64,000 nucleotides of DNA. Origin: Nipponacmea schrenckii (taxonomy: Eukaryota > Mollusca > Gastropoda > Lottiidae). Both the position numbers and the translations under genes were made by a program. The notes under the pieces were generated by a model. That model ran no database searches, was not told the origin of the DNA, and saw nothing but the letters and a program-made list of their open reading frames with translations. Of the stretch, positions 44,250 through 52,016 are shown in pieces (position 1 is the first letter of the stretch; every line of letters starts with the position of its first letter). The stretch is taken from positions 1,674,001 through 1,738,000 of the forward strand of contig JAUJPP010000011.1 of assembly GCA_030562195.1 (NCBI GenBank), in the 5' to 3' direction.

Positions 44250-45443
44250 GGTACAGCTATGGGCAAACGATTCGCCCCTTCATACGCAAACCTTTTCATG
44301 GCAGAGTGGGAACGTGAGGTATTACCCCTTTGTCCATTTGACCCACTTTTCTATGGACGCTTCTTAGATGACATTTTCATGGTTTGGACTTACTCCTTAG
44401 AACAATTTTGGCAATTTTTTGAAATCCTCAACAACCACCACCCGTCCATCAAACTAACAGCCAGTGTCAGTCACAAAAGCATAGATTTTCTCGATACTAC
44501 TGTTTTTAAAGGTGATTCCATAGCGGAGACTAATAAATTAGATATTAAAGTATATTTCAAAGAAACCGACACTCATCAACTTTTGCATAAGAGCTCATTT
44601 CATCCAAAACATACATTTTCTGGAATTATTAAGTCACAAGTTTTACGATTTCACCGAATTTGCACAAGGCCTTCTGATTTCAACCAAGCCTGTACGATTG
44701 TTTTCACAAAACTGAAAGAGCGTGGATACTCTAAACGATTTTTACGAAACATAAAAAATTCCACATTAGCACAGTTAGCAGCTAAAAATAGACTTTATGC
44801 CGAAGGGCCTCCAGGTTTAAGGAGTGCCCCATGTATGTCAACCAGATGCAAAACATGTCCCTTTATATCAGAAACGCATTATTTTCAAAGTAACTCTACG
44901 AATAAAAGATACCCGATCCAAGAGCACATAACATGTGAAAACTCGAATGTAATATACTTAATTTCATGTAAAAAATGTCCCAAACAATATATCGGGGAAA
45001 CAAAGAACAAATTACGCACTCGCTTTAATGTTCACAGATCAGATATTAAATTAAAAAAAGACAAGCCTGTTTCTAACCATTTCAATCTTGACGACCATTC
45101 ACTTGACGATCTCACCCTAACCCCAATTGAGCGCATAGAAATCGACTTGCCCGAAGATGAAACTACCAAATTCCGTCAATCTAGAGAAGCCCATTGGATT
45201 GAGACATTGAATACAGCAAGACCCATAGGACTTAATATTCACCACAGTGTAGGCATAGCACCCTTTGTAGTTCCATTTAATACAACCAGTAATAAAGCAA
45301 GTAAGATAGTTCAAACCCATTATAAGAGTCTTCAAGAGAAATTTCCTCATGTCTATAAACAGAAAATGATAGTGGCATATTCAAAAAATCAGAACTTAAA
45401 TGACAACCTTGTTCATAGCAAACTAAAAATAATCTGTACTTAA
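44250..45443 (+). CDS. Penelope-like element protein: reverse transcriptase C-part plus GIY-YIG endonuclease, 5'-truncated
   Basis: Starts inside the RT at GTAMGKRFAPSYANLFMAEW, continues with the catalytic FLDDIFMVW, and then carries RT motifs and a linker with a Cys cluster (CMSTRCKTCPF). It ends in a GIY-YIG-type nuclease (VIYLISCKKCPKQYIGETKN, LRTRFNVHR). This combination is specific to Penelope-like elements. About the first half of the usual protein is absent; the frame runs directly into the upstream minisatellite, and its apparent N-terminal Arg/Glu repeat is not real. The rest has no stops to 45443. The nearest usable ATG is at 44259. Confidence 0.88.
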   Translation, partial: GTAMGKRFAPSYANLFMAEWEREVLPLCPFDPLFYGRFLDDIFMVWTYSLEQFWQFFEILNNHHPSIKLTASVSHKSIDFLDTTVFKGDSIAETNKLDIKVYFKETDTHQLLHKSSFHPKHTFSGIIKSQVLRFHRICTRPSDFNQACTIVFTKLKERGYSKRFLRNIKNSTLAQLAAKNRLYAEGPPGLRSAPCMSTRCKTCPFISETHYFQSNSTNKRYPIQEHITCENSNVIYLISCKKCPKQYIGETKNKLRTRFNVHRSDIKLKKDKPVSNHFNLDDHSLDDLTLTPIERIEIDLPEDETTKFRQSREAHWIETLNTARPIGLNIHHSVGIAPFVVPFNTTSNKASKIVQTHYKSLQEKFPHVYKQKMIVAYSKNQNLNDNLVHSKLKIICT

Positions 45444-45456
45444 TAGGTACTATACT

Positions 45457-45475
45457 ACTCGCCCATCGGGCGAGT
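45457..45475 (+). other. Hairpin just after the Penelope-like ORF
   Basis: ACTCGCCC and GGGCGAGT form an 8-bp perfect stem around ATC, 14 bases after the stop codon. It is followed by a T-rich run. Hairpins are known in Penelope-like element RNAs, so a role in the 3'UTR is possible (inference). Confidence 0.5.
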
Positions 45476-45667
45476 TATTTTATTTTTTCTAATTTCAGAT
45501 CAGAAGAGAAGAAAATCATCCAACAGATCCAGATCCCAATTTCTCAATAAGATATTTGTTCCACCCTAGGCCTGTACATTTGGGAGATTCAATCCCTCCC
45601 TTCCCCGAAATCCAATTTGGTAAATAACTAAAATTATTAGAGAATGCGAGGAAAAGCACTCTGTTAT

Positions 45668-45705
45668 TAAAATTTACAAAAGCGAGAACGCGAGAACACG
45701 AGGGA
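45668..45705 (+). repeat. Downstream piece of the GCGAGAAC minisatellite
   Basis: 'aaaagcgagaacgcgagaac' matches the array at 44112-44249. The Penelope-like element therefore sits between two pieces of the same simple repeat. Its 3' end is probably near 45668. Confidence 0.65.
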
Positions 45706-45929
45706 GGTTTTTCTCGCTTTGTCGCCCTTATTATTCAATTATTTTTATTCCAAAATATGAAATATTTGTAGCTATATCAAATCAATGTAATCAGCAAGAA
45801 AGTATACTTAGATATAAAAGTGAATGGCTTTCTGTTGCCCGATAACATGAACATTACTTAGTAACGTGATAACTTACAATAACCAAATAACAAAACAAAA
45901 AACAATATTTTCCAGCTCTTCAATGCTAC

Positions 45930-45935
45930 GCTGGA
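45930..45935. repeat. Left target-site duplication (GCTGGA) of the second virus-like element
   Basis: GCTGGA directly precedes TGATGAAAGGGGG. The same hexamer follows CCCCCTTTCATCA at 50253-50258. Confidence 0.87.
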
Positions 45936-46120
45936 TGATGAAAGGGGGTTTACATGGCCTAAAATTTTTTTATTACCCTTTCTTAATCCCATAGGATTAA
46001 ATTATAATCTTTTGACCCGCCCCCCTGCTGTGTTTTATATCGCGTATAACAGTTTTATTAATCATTTAATCCCTTAGGGATTAATATTGTCAATATGTCA
46101 CCATCAGTCGACTCGACTCC
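45936..46120 (+). repeat. Left TIR of the second virus-like element
   Basis: It matches 50070-50252 in reverse, from TGATGAAAGGGGG through 'cttttgacccgccccc' and 'gggattaatattgtcaatat' to a 'catcag..gactcga' block. Confidence 0.87.
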
Positions 46121-46136
46121 CTTCTTACACGACAAA

Positions 46137-46258
46137 TTTTTTTTTTAACCCCCTCTTAATCCCATTGGATGAAATTATGATCTTTTGACCCGCCCCTCTA
46201 CGGTGTTTCATATCGCTTATAACAGTTTTATTAATCATTCAATCCCTTAAGGATTTAA
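46137..46258 (+). repeat. Second, diverged copy of the TIR interior beside the gap
   Basis: About 120 bp resembling 45964-46090 at roughly 80% by eye ('cttaatcccattggatgaaa', 'atcttttgacccgcccctct'). It borders the N-run. It may be a subterminal repeat of the element, the end of another nested copy, or an assembly join. Confidence 0.75.
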
Positions 46259-46266
46259 AATTTTCA

Positions 46267-46766
46267 NNNNNNNNNNNNNNNNNNNNNNNNNNNNNNNNNN
46301 NNNNNNNNNNNNNNNNNNNNNNNNNNNNNNNNNNNNNNNNNNNNNNNNNNNNNNNNNNNNNNNNNNNNNNNNNNNNNNNNNNNNNNNNNNNNNNNNNNNN
46401 NNNNNNNNNNNNNNNNNNNNNNNNNNNNNNNNNNNNNNNNNNNNNNNNNNNNNNNNNNNNNNNNNNNNNNNNNNNNNNNNNNNNNNNNNNNNNNNNNNNN
46501 NNNNNNNNNNNNNNNNNNNNNNNNNNNNNNNNNNNNNNNNNNNNNNNNNNNNNNNNNNNNNNNNNNNNNNNNNNNNNNNNNNNNNNNNNNNNNNNNNNNN
46601 NNNNNNNNNNNNNNNNNNNNNNNNNNNNNNNNNNNNNNNNNNNNNNNNNNNNNNNNNNNNNNNNNNNNNNNNNNNNNNNNNNNNNNNNNNNNNNNNNNNN
46701 NNNNNNNNNNNNNNNNNNNNNNNNNNNNNNNNNNNNNNNNNNNNNNNNNNNNNNNNNNNNNNNNNN
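46267..46766. other. Assembly gap (500 N)
   Basis: Exactly 500 Ns, a conventional gap of unknown true size. It removes the C-terminal part of the capsid gene and any genes between it and the left TIR. Confidence 0.99.
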
Positions 46767-47210
46767 GTCCTTGTAGTAGAGTTGAGACTGTAACAACGAT
46801 GCCTTCACGGAATTGGTCTCATTTAAAAGAACCTTTAGGTAACTTTTGTAGGGATACAGATTAATGGAACTGGTGATGAGCTTTCCATTCAGAGATATGT
46901 CTACTTGGCTAAACAAACTTTGAAGCCACAGGTTGACTGGTGACACATCGTCATTTGCACTTAGGTCCGTTCCATCAGCATTTAATATTTTAGCCTTGAC
47001 GTGAATTTTCGAACGCTTCAGATCCACGTAATCCAGACCTTGCCCAGAAATACTGAATTCAATAGGACTGGAGTCTGTCGTAATTTGGGATGTTGGTCGA
47101 TAACTCGCGTAATAAAGTTTTTCCGTTGCCGCAAAGGTCGGGGGAACTGTAAATACATCAAATTCTTCCGCTTGAGCTTCGATATAATTGCTCTGAATGA
47201 AGGATGCCAT
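46767..47210 (-). CDS. Major capsid protein candidate (F54H12.2-like), N-terminal part
   Basis: 148 residues are visible before the gap. The sequence reads EEFDVFTVPPTFAATEKLYY, then DLKRSKIHVKAKILNADGTD, SPVNLWLQSLFSQVDISLNG, and SSINLYPYKSYLKVLLN. This is the N-terminal jelly-roll pattern of a family usually labelled 'uncharacterized F54H12.2-like' in animal genomes and regarded as a virus-type capsid protein. It differs clearly from the Polinton capsid at 24114. Residues after YYKD fall in the gap; the apparent continuation on the far side is chance. It starts 2 bases after the upstream gene's stop. The capsid role is inferred from the family and neighbours. Confidence 0.7.
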
Positions 47211-47212
47211 CG

Positions 47213-47566
47213 TTATGATTTGTAACGATCATGGAATGGCGAGGTGTTCCTCTTCCGTTTCTTCGAACGTCTGTCCGTTTTCGACGTTGATATTCCTTTT
47301 ATAGCTCTTTTCTGTTCCGCTTTAGCCTGTTCGACCACTTGCTGAACGGGGGATACCACGGTGACCTTGGGTTCCTTTTCCTCTTGCATGTTTCTTCGCC
47401 ATTCTGGATCGTATAGTTCCAACATCCGATCCACCGAGGTCATGGTCTGTCTCTGCCCACCCCTCAACACTGAGTAAAACGGAGATAGCTTACCCTCGGC
47501 TTGGAGCTGATAGTATCTCGTCCATCTGTCCACATCGGGAACGAAGATTTTGTAATGTTGACTCAT
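47213..47566 (-). CDS. Basic protein of unknown function in the virus-like element
   Basis: 117 residues, intact. The N-terminal part has DVDRWTRYYQLQAEGKLSPF, a Trp/Tyr-rich pattern seen next to capsid genes in related animal elements. The C-terminal part is strongly basic with a nuclear-localisation-like cluster (RRSKKRKR). It could be a core DNA-binding or minor virion protein; no known domain is visible. A (GT)n tract lies directly upstream of its ATG, separating it from the penton-like gene by 28 bases. Confidence 0.62.
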   Translation of the reverse strand: MSQHYKIFVPDVDRWTRYYQLQAEGKLSPFYSVLRGGQRQTMTSVDRMLELYDPEWRRNMQEEKEPKVTVVSPVQQVVEQAKAEQKRAIKGISTSKTDRRSKKRKRNTSPFHDRYKS

Positions 47567-47592
47567 GTGTGTGTGTGTGTGTGTGTGTGTGT
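47567..47592 (+). repeat. (GT)n microsatellite between two element genes
   Basis: Thirteen GT units lie between the stop of the penton-like gene and the ATG of the basic protein. On the coding strand this reads (CA)n. Confidence 0.95.
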
Positions 47593-47594
47593 AA

Positions 47595-48008
47595 TTAAAA
47601 CCAGAATGGTAAAGGTTTCAGATGCAGTGTTACCGTCACTGGTCCCTTAAGAAATGACGCAGGATTTCCGTCCTTGTCGTTTATATAAATGTCCACTGTT
47701 TGAAAGTTCCGAGCGATCACGGGGATATAATAACATCGCTGAAATACTAAAGACTTATCATTTAGTACCAATCGTCTCAGTAATGGTTGCTGATGGTCCC
47801 CCACATAGGATGTGTCACACAGTGGCGAATTGACGTATATTTCCGAGTTTCTGTTTCCAATCTTTAGCACTGCCATTTCCGTTAGACCCACGACCCAACG
47901 ACCATCCAGATTGATAGGTTCGTGTAAATTGACTCTGAAATTCCAAGGTTTGTTTTCAGGATACATTTCATCGCTGTCTGTACTTCTCAATATAATATAC
48001 TTATCCAT
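47595..48008 (-). CDS. Penton-like minor capsid protein candidate
   Basis: 137 residues, intact. It opens MDKYIILRSTDSDEMYPENK, then PWNFRVNLHEPINLDGRWVV and GLTEM. This matches the beta-rich N-terminus of small capsid proteins accompanying F54H12.2-like capsids, in which an 'NxPxxFxVxLxxxxxLxGxWxVxLxE' pattern is conserved. The remainder is beta-rich and ends FW F-like aromatic. Its ATG overlaps the stop region of the membrane-protein gene by 8 bases. The penton role is inferred from family shape and position beside the capsid gene. Confidence 0.62.
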   Translation of the reverse strand: MDKYIILRSTDSDEMYPENKPWNFRVNLHEPINLDGRWVVGLTEMAVLKIGNRNSEIYVNSPLCDTSYVGDHQQPLLRRLVLNDKSLVFQRCYYIPVIARNFQTVDIYINDKDGNPASFLKGPVTVTLHLKPLPFWF

Positions 48009-48249
48009 GTTTTTTTATCTTGGGATTGGGTAGTAAATATCCGAGGCTGCTACTGAGGAGAGCCGTCCACAGATTGGAATTGCCTTCGTTTAAGGATAAG
48101 TTTACGATACACGTAATGACGACGATGTAAATAATAATAATTTGCGAGAAAAAAACAGAGTCCGTTTTAACCACTTTCTTCCCTAACAGGGTCCACGAAT
48201 CGGATAAGCGAGGTAGCGTCGCTGTACTCTCTTCTTCTACTTCTTCCAT
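48001..48249 (-). CDS. Small single-pass membrane protein
   Basis: 82 residues: an acidic N-terminus (MEEVEEESTATLPRL), one strong hydrophobic segment at about residues 33-54 (FFSQIIIIYIVVITCIVNLS), then SSLGYLLPNPKIKK. It could act in virion membrane or exit, or be a host-membrane protein; no family was assigned. It overlaps the next gene by 8 bases, which supports its being real. Confidence 0.65.
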   Translation of the reverse strand: MEEVEEESTATLPRLSDSWTLLGKKVVKTDSVFFSQIIIIYIVVITCIVNLSLNEGNSNLWTALLSSSLGYLLPNPKIKKHG

Positions 48250-48288
48250 AGTAAAAAGAAAACTAAAAAATGAGACAACGATGTTCCT

Positions 48289-49395
48289 CTATTTATACCT
48301 TTTCACCTCTGATTCGGGAATCCATGAATTATATTTTTTAGGCCAATGAAACCATTTGACTAAGACTTGTTTCTGTTTGTTGCGAGTTTTCTTTTTCAAC
48401 ACCTCTTGAATCCTGTATCGTTGATCGGGATCTTCCTTCACGGCTTGCAGTTCTGGAGCGTAAAAGGTACCTTTAATTTCTTCGCCGCCCCAGTCACTCA
48501 ACTTATACATGTCCTTACTTTGAGACCAAAATCTCTTACTAATGGTAAAAATTTCCCCCGACCATTTTTCACGATACTCTCGGTCAAAGACTCGTCGTAA
48601 ATGACTGATCCTGACTTTGTCCCCTATTTCGTAGGAAAACTTTTTCTTTTTCTTGTATTTTGTGGTGTTTTGTTTGATTAAATATTGAGACAATCTCACT
48701 TCACCTTCATTGGTCTTATTTACGCTAGCTGGTGTCTGATTTAACATTCTATGTTTGGTGTGATTGTAACTATGAACTACTTGGTCTAAAACATTCACGT
48801 ATCTATAAGTAAAGTTTTTCAACATGTATCTGTACAGTCTCATTTTGATGGTTTTTATGGCCCTTTCTGCATAACTAGCTTTGGTTTCGTTTAGAGAATA
48901 AAGTTGTGTGATGTCATGATTTTGCAAGAATTTTCGCACCAATCTCGACTTGTATTCCGAGCCCGAGTCGGACTGAAAAATAGAAGGTCTTCTCTGATGT
49001 GTCTTCCAAAGTTCGGTCAATGATTCCACGACTTCTTGACCCGTTTTATTTTTGAGTGGATACGCCCAGAGGTAACGAGAAAACAAATCAATGATTATCA
49101 TAATGTATTTTATTCCGTCATTATATTTGGAAAGTGATGTCATATCCATCAGATCAGATTGCCAATGACTGTCAAAACCTTCTACAACGTACTTATTTCT
49201 CACAAACTTTCTCCTGATTTGACGAGTCATGGTGTAAGTCTCCTGACCTCTCAACCATTTTTTTATTTGGGGTAGGCCGATTTGAAATTTGCCTTCTGCC
49301 CTCGCCGCTTGGTATAATTTAAGAGGTCCAGCAAAACTTCCAGGGTGTTTAGGGTCGTAATAAATTTCCTCCAAGTACTCTTCCCAAAGTGCCAT
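48289..49395 (-). CDS. Retroviral-type integrase with C-terminal chromodomain
   Basis: 368 residues, intact. An N-terminal helical and zinc-free region is followed by the rve core with Asp81 (HWQSDLMDM), Asp143 (IFQSDSGSEYKS) and Glu177 (KASYAERAIKT), the D-D-E triad at proper spacing. A basic SH3-like region (YEIGDKVRISHL) follows. The last 43 residues (YRIQEVLKKK...VLVKWFHW...NSWIPESEV) are a chromodomain with aromatic residues at the cage positions. Polinton-type integrases with chromodomains probably steer insertion toward marked chromatin. The 6-bp target duplication around this element agrees with such an enzyme. No defects were seen. Confidence 0.92.
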   Translation of the reverse strand: MALWEEYLEEIYYDPKHPGSFAGPLKLYQAARAEGKFQIGLPQIKKWLRGQETYTMTRQIRRKFVRNKYVVEGFDSHWQSDLMDMTSLSKYNDGIKYIMIIIDLFSRYLWAYPLKNKTGQEVVESLTELWKTHQRRPSIFQSDSGSEYKSRLVRKFLQNHDITQLYSLNETKASYAERAIKTIKMRLYRYMLKNFTYRYVNVLDQVVHSYNHTKHRMLNQTPASVNKTNEGEVRLSQYLIKQNTTKYKKKKKFSYEIGDKVRISHLRRVFDREYREKWSGEIFTISKRFWSQSKDMYKLSDWGGEEIKGTFYAPELQAVKEDPDQRYRIQEVLKKKTRNKQKQVLVKWFHWPKKYNSWIPESEVKRYK

Positions 49396-49472
49396 GACAA
49401 AAATGAAGACTAAACTACAAACGCAACAAATACACTTTATTTATATGTATACAAAAAAAAAATATAGAATGA

Positions 49473-49688
49473 TTATTCGTTAGGACTACAGAACGAGCAT
49501 CGTAGATGATCCATTTGGTTCTGATGATCACAAAAGGTAACGTTCTTCAACTCGGGAACAAAGTCTTCCATAATTTCAAAACAGTTTTTAAATTTCTGCC
49601 ACTGAATCAAATTTAAGAAAATGCCCTTCTTGGATGGTTTGATGGAGTCGGTACACCACCACCATTGTCGAATATCAACCCCCATCAT
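49473..49688 (-). CDS. PC4-like single-strand DNA-binding protein, second of pair
   Basis: 71 residues: GVDIRQWWW, then IKPSKKGIFLNLIQWQKFKN. The order 'beta strand - DIR - KxxKKGIxLxLxQWxxL - helix' is that of the PC4/p15 C-terminal domain, a dimeric ssDNA-binding fold. The N-terminal strands are shorter than in standard PC4 and the tail is Cys-rich (CDHQNQMDHLRCSFC), which could bind metal. It lies 3 bases after its partner gene, and a 77-base interval separates it from the integrase gene. Confidence 0.65.
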   Translation of the reverse strand: MMGVDIRQWWWCTDSIKPSKKGIFLNLIQWQKFKNCFEIMEDFVPELKNVTFCDHQNQMDHLRCSFCSPNE

Positions 49689-49691
49689 AGC

Positions 49692-49961
49692 TTATTCCAC
49701 ATTTACGTAAACATTGTTGCCCAGATGACTATTAACCTTGTCGTCTTTTCCCTCTTTGAGTGTGGACAGGGTGTCGTCGATGACCTTGATTATACAAGAT
49801 AGTTCCAACCATTGTTTTAGTTGAAGGCCTATACCTTTTTCGGTCGGGAATAGGTTGTCATCGAATTTTCTTATGTGAATCAATATGTCCCCTTTCCAAG
49901 GCGTGGCTACCACAAACACATCATTACCAAGTTCTAACTTACATCTTTCCTGTTCTGCCAT
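49692..49961 (-). CDS. PC4-like single-strand DNA-binding protein, first of pair
   Basis: 89 residues: LGNDVFVVATPWKGDILIHI, RKFDDN, then PTEKGIGLQLKQWLELSCII. This follows the PC4 domain closely: strands, 'IHIRKF' for the usual 'DIREY', the conserved KKGIxLxLxQW helix start, and a long helix. PC4 proteins bind single-stranded or melted DNA and act as transcription cofactors or replication helpers. In this element a role in replication or transcription of the element is inference. It is the first gene after the right TIR and a (TA)n tract, so it may be promoter-proximal. Confidence 0.75.
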   Translation of the reverse strand: MAEQERCKLELGNDVFVVATPWKGDILIHIRKFDDNLFPTEKGIGLQLKQWLELSCIIKVIDDTLSTLKEGKDDKVNSHLGNNVYVNVE

Positions 49962-50013
49962 GTCGGTAATTTAAAAATAAAAACTATACTTTGTTGTGTC
50001 TACATAAAATTGC

Positions 50014-50015
<2 letters not shown>

Positions 50016-50049
<34 letters not shown>
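50016..50049. repeat. (TA)n microsatellite inside the element
   Basis: Seventeen or so TA units between the first PC4-like gene and the right TIR. It may overlap the promoter region of the leftward unit. Confidence 0.95.
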
Positions 50050-50053
<4 letters not shown>

Positions 50054-50069
50054 AGGTCATAAACTTTTC

Positions 50070-50252
50070 GAATCGAGTCAGCTGATGTTAACATATTGAC
50101 AATATTAATCCCTAAGGGATTAAATGATTAATAAAACTGTAATACGCGGTATAAAACACAGCAGGGGGCGGGTCAAAAGATTATAATTTAATCCTATGGG
50201 ATTAAGAAAGGGTAATAAAAAAATTTTAGGCCATGTAAACCCCCTTTCATCA
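50070..50252 (-). repeat. Right TIR of the second virus-like element
   Basis: Mirror of 45936-46120, ending CCCCCTTTCATCA at 50252, followed by the GCTGGA duplication at 50253-50258. Confidence 0.87.
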
Positions 50253-50409
50253 GCTGGATCAAACGCGATATTGACATTTGGCCCTCAATGACTGGCGAAA
50301 CAAGCGGTTTTATATATATTATTGCACTTTAGCACACAGTATAGCAGAAACCTGGCACCGGCTGATATCAGCATATCACATTACGTTGATCCAAATTGAT
50401 GAGCTCACT

Positions 50410-50705
50410 GAAAAATTTGGGGTCACTCCGAGAAAATTAAGTTGGGGTAACTCCGAGAAAAAAGTTGGGGTCAGTCACAAAAAGCTATGTTGGGGTCACT
50501 CACAGAAAATTAAGTTGGGGTCGCTCACAGCAAATTAAGTTGGGGTCGGTCCAGTTGAAGTCACCCCAAATAAAAACACATGAGGTCCGTGAAAAAGTTG
50601 GGGTCACACCATCATTAAAGTTGTTCGTGTTGGGTACGGTTAATAACCCCAACTTTTTGAGTTTTTATGGAGTAACCCCAACTTTTTTGTATTCTACCAA
50701 CCTTC
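50410..50705 (+). repeat. GTTGGGGTCAC-word repeat element
   Basis: The words 'aagttggggtcactc' and 'ccccaactttt' recur about ten times at intervals of 20-35 bases. A closely related block lies in reverse at 62095-62380. Each block starts and ends with the word in opposite orientations, as in a small MITE. Open frames across it are repeat artefacts. A G homopolymer follows at 50708-50723. Confidence 0.7.
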
Positions 50706-50723
50706 CAGGGGGGGGGGGGGGGG

Positions 50724-51537
50724 TCATATATGATGTAATATATATTGTACCGATGAGTCAATAGACTCAGGGTCCATAAAGAACCGAACTGAGTGACGGG
50801 GGGTACAAATACAAGGGAGACTGACTTTATGTAGGTGGGGGGGGGGGGTTAGTGGACTAGCCACAACTTTAGGGTTCATATTGTCAGATTCCAAAGGCAT
50901 TTGCCAAGTTTACAATTTCGTTTTGGTTGTGAAATAACTTATTAGATTATTCTGATGTTTTAATTATTGGTGATTTTTTTGTCTAGCATTTCATAAAAAT
51001 CTAGTGCAAAACCTGAAGACCAACGCTGAGAAAAGATTACTGCACGGATCTAGTGTTATGTCCTATTTCTTATGACTTTTCAGTTAGCCTATTTAATTTG
51101 TGTATCATACTTTTACTTTTCCAGTTCTAACGACAGCCTCCCACAACAACTTCCATCAATTCGAAACACAACCATCAACAAGCAATGGAGGTAGATATAC
51201 AGGCTTTCCGAGGGACCGCTTTCGGTAAGAAACATGTGTTTCTTGATAATAAAGCCATTTTTTTTATTCAAATCTGGATTTTTTTCTTCTCAACTAAGTC
51301 CTTTGTTGGCACAGGCTCAGCAGAAGCAATGTTCCTTTTAATCCGTCTTGGGTCTCATGTTTGAAGTGGGAATGTCTGAGCGTCGCCTCTTCAGTGGAAT
51401 TCTTTCCACTTCATTTGATGCCTAAAAATGAGAGGTATCAAGTTTAAGTTATAGGAATGGTAAGGTCGGGTACAACATTAAGACCGTTTTAGGCTTCTAT
51501 CAGTCTGGACATCCTAAACACCTGTTTAGATAAAAGT
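50724..51537. other. Intergenic, no gene
   Basis: It has a second G-rich tract near 50839-50850. No convincing coding frame or recognisable element. Confidence 0.5.
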
Positions 51538-52016
51538 TTAAAGGGGCACAATCTTGATTTTTAGTGGTCGTTTTGGGCCTTTGTTACATTTAAACAGTCC
51601 TCAGAAATACTCAAGCTCTAAGAAAAACGCAAAATACCTTGAAATATACCTCAAATTTCACTTTTTATTTTTTTTTCCGTGCTGTACGCGGCTGGTCTTC
51701 GGTCAGTCTGAAAATTGTGTGTCCTGTTGACAAAATCTACAATTGTTATTACATGTACTTTCTTTTTGTTTTATCAGTGTGGGCCTGCGCAGTAGTCTAT
51801 TTATAACTCTTTGATTTTCCAATATGGCGGGACGTTCATAATATCTTAAGACATTATGATTTTCAAACACGGATAAATATGTATACCCATAGATTTGAAG
51901 GCTCAAATTTCAAAGGTAAGCTCTGTAGACTATGTCTGATTAGCTAAACAAAAGATTTCATGTGTTTGAGGCTGTCGGATGATTGTCCGAAACAAATCAA
52001 GCCTGTGCCCCTTTAA
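51538..52016 (+). mobile_element. TTAA-flanked MITE
   Basis: Inverted ends TTAAAGGGGCACA and TGTGCCCCTTTAA. A related copy in opposite orientation lies at 53856-54353, with matching interiors such as 'gtcctgttgacaaaatct'. TTAA at both ends fits a TTAA-targeting (piggyBac-like) superfamily. It is non-coding. Confidence 0.75.

Larger units (their letters stand above)
45936..50252. mobile_element. Compact Polinton-like virus element with chromo-integrase and PC4-like genes
   Basis: A unit of about 4.3 kb (including a 500-N gap) with inverted ends starting TGATGAAAGGGGGTTTACAT and a 6-bp target duplication. All seven visible genes read leftward with near-zero spacing: two PC4-like proteins, a chromodomain integrase, a small membrane protein, a penton-like protein, a basic unknown protein and a capsid protein. 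Six-base duplications and a retroviral-type integrase tie it to Polintons. The gene set is different, however, with no polymerase, ATPase or protease visible. The gap may hide part of it. No broken frames are seen, unlike the Polinton at 21.8-38.9 kb, so it is probably younger. Confidence 0.85.

Noticed and set aside
46239..46266. Residues of the capsid frame beyond the N gap
   Set aside because: The frame runs through 500 Ns; the last residues come from TIR-like sequence and have no link to the capsid gene.
50278..50764. Two overlapping frames of 86 and 99 codons
   Set aside because: They translate the GTTGGGGTCAC repeat, giving periodic peptides.
51703..51906. 67-codon frame inside the TTAA MITE
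   Set aside because: The related MITE copy at 53856-54353 does not keep the frame, and the element is short and non-coding.
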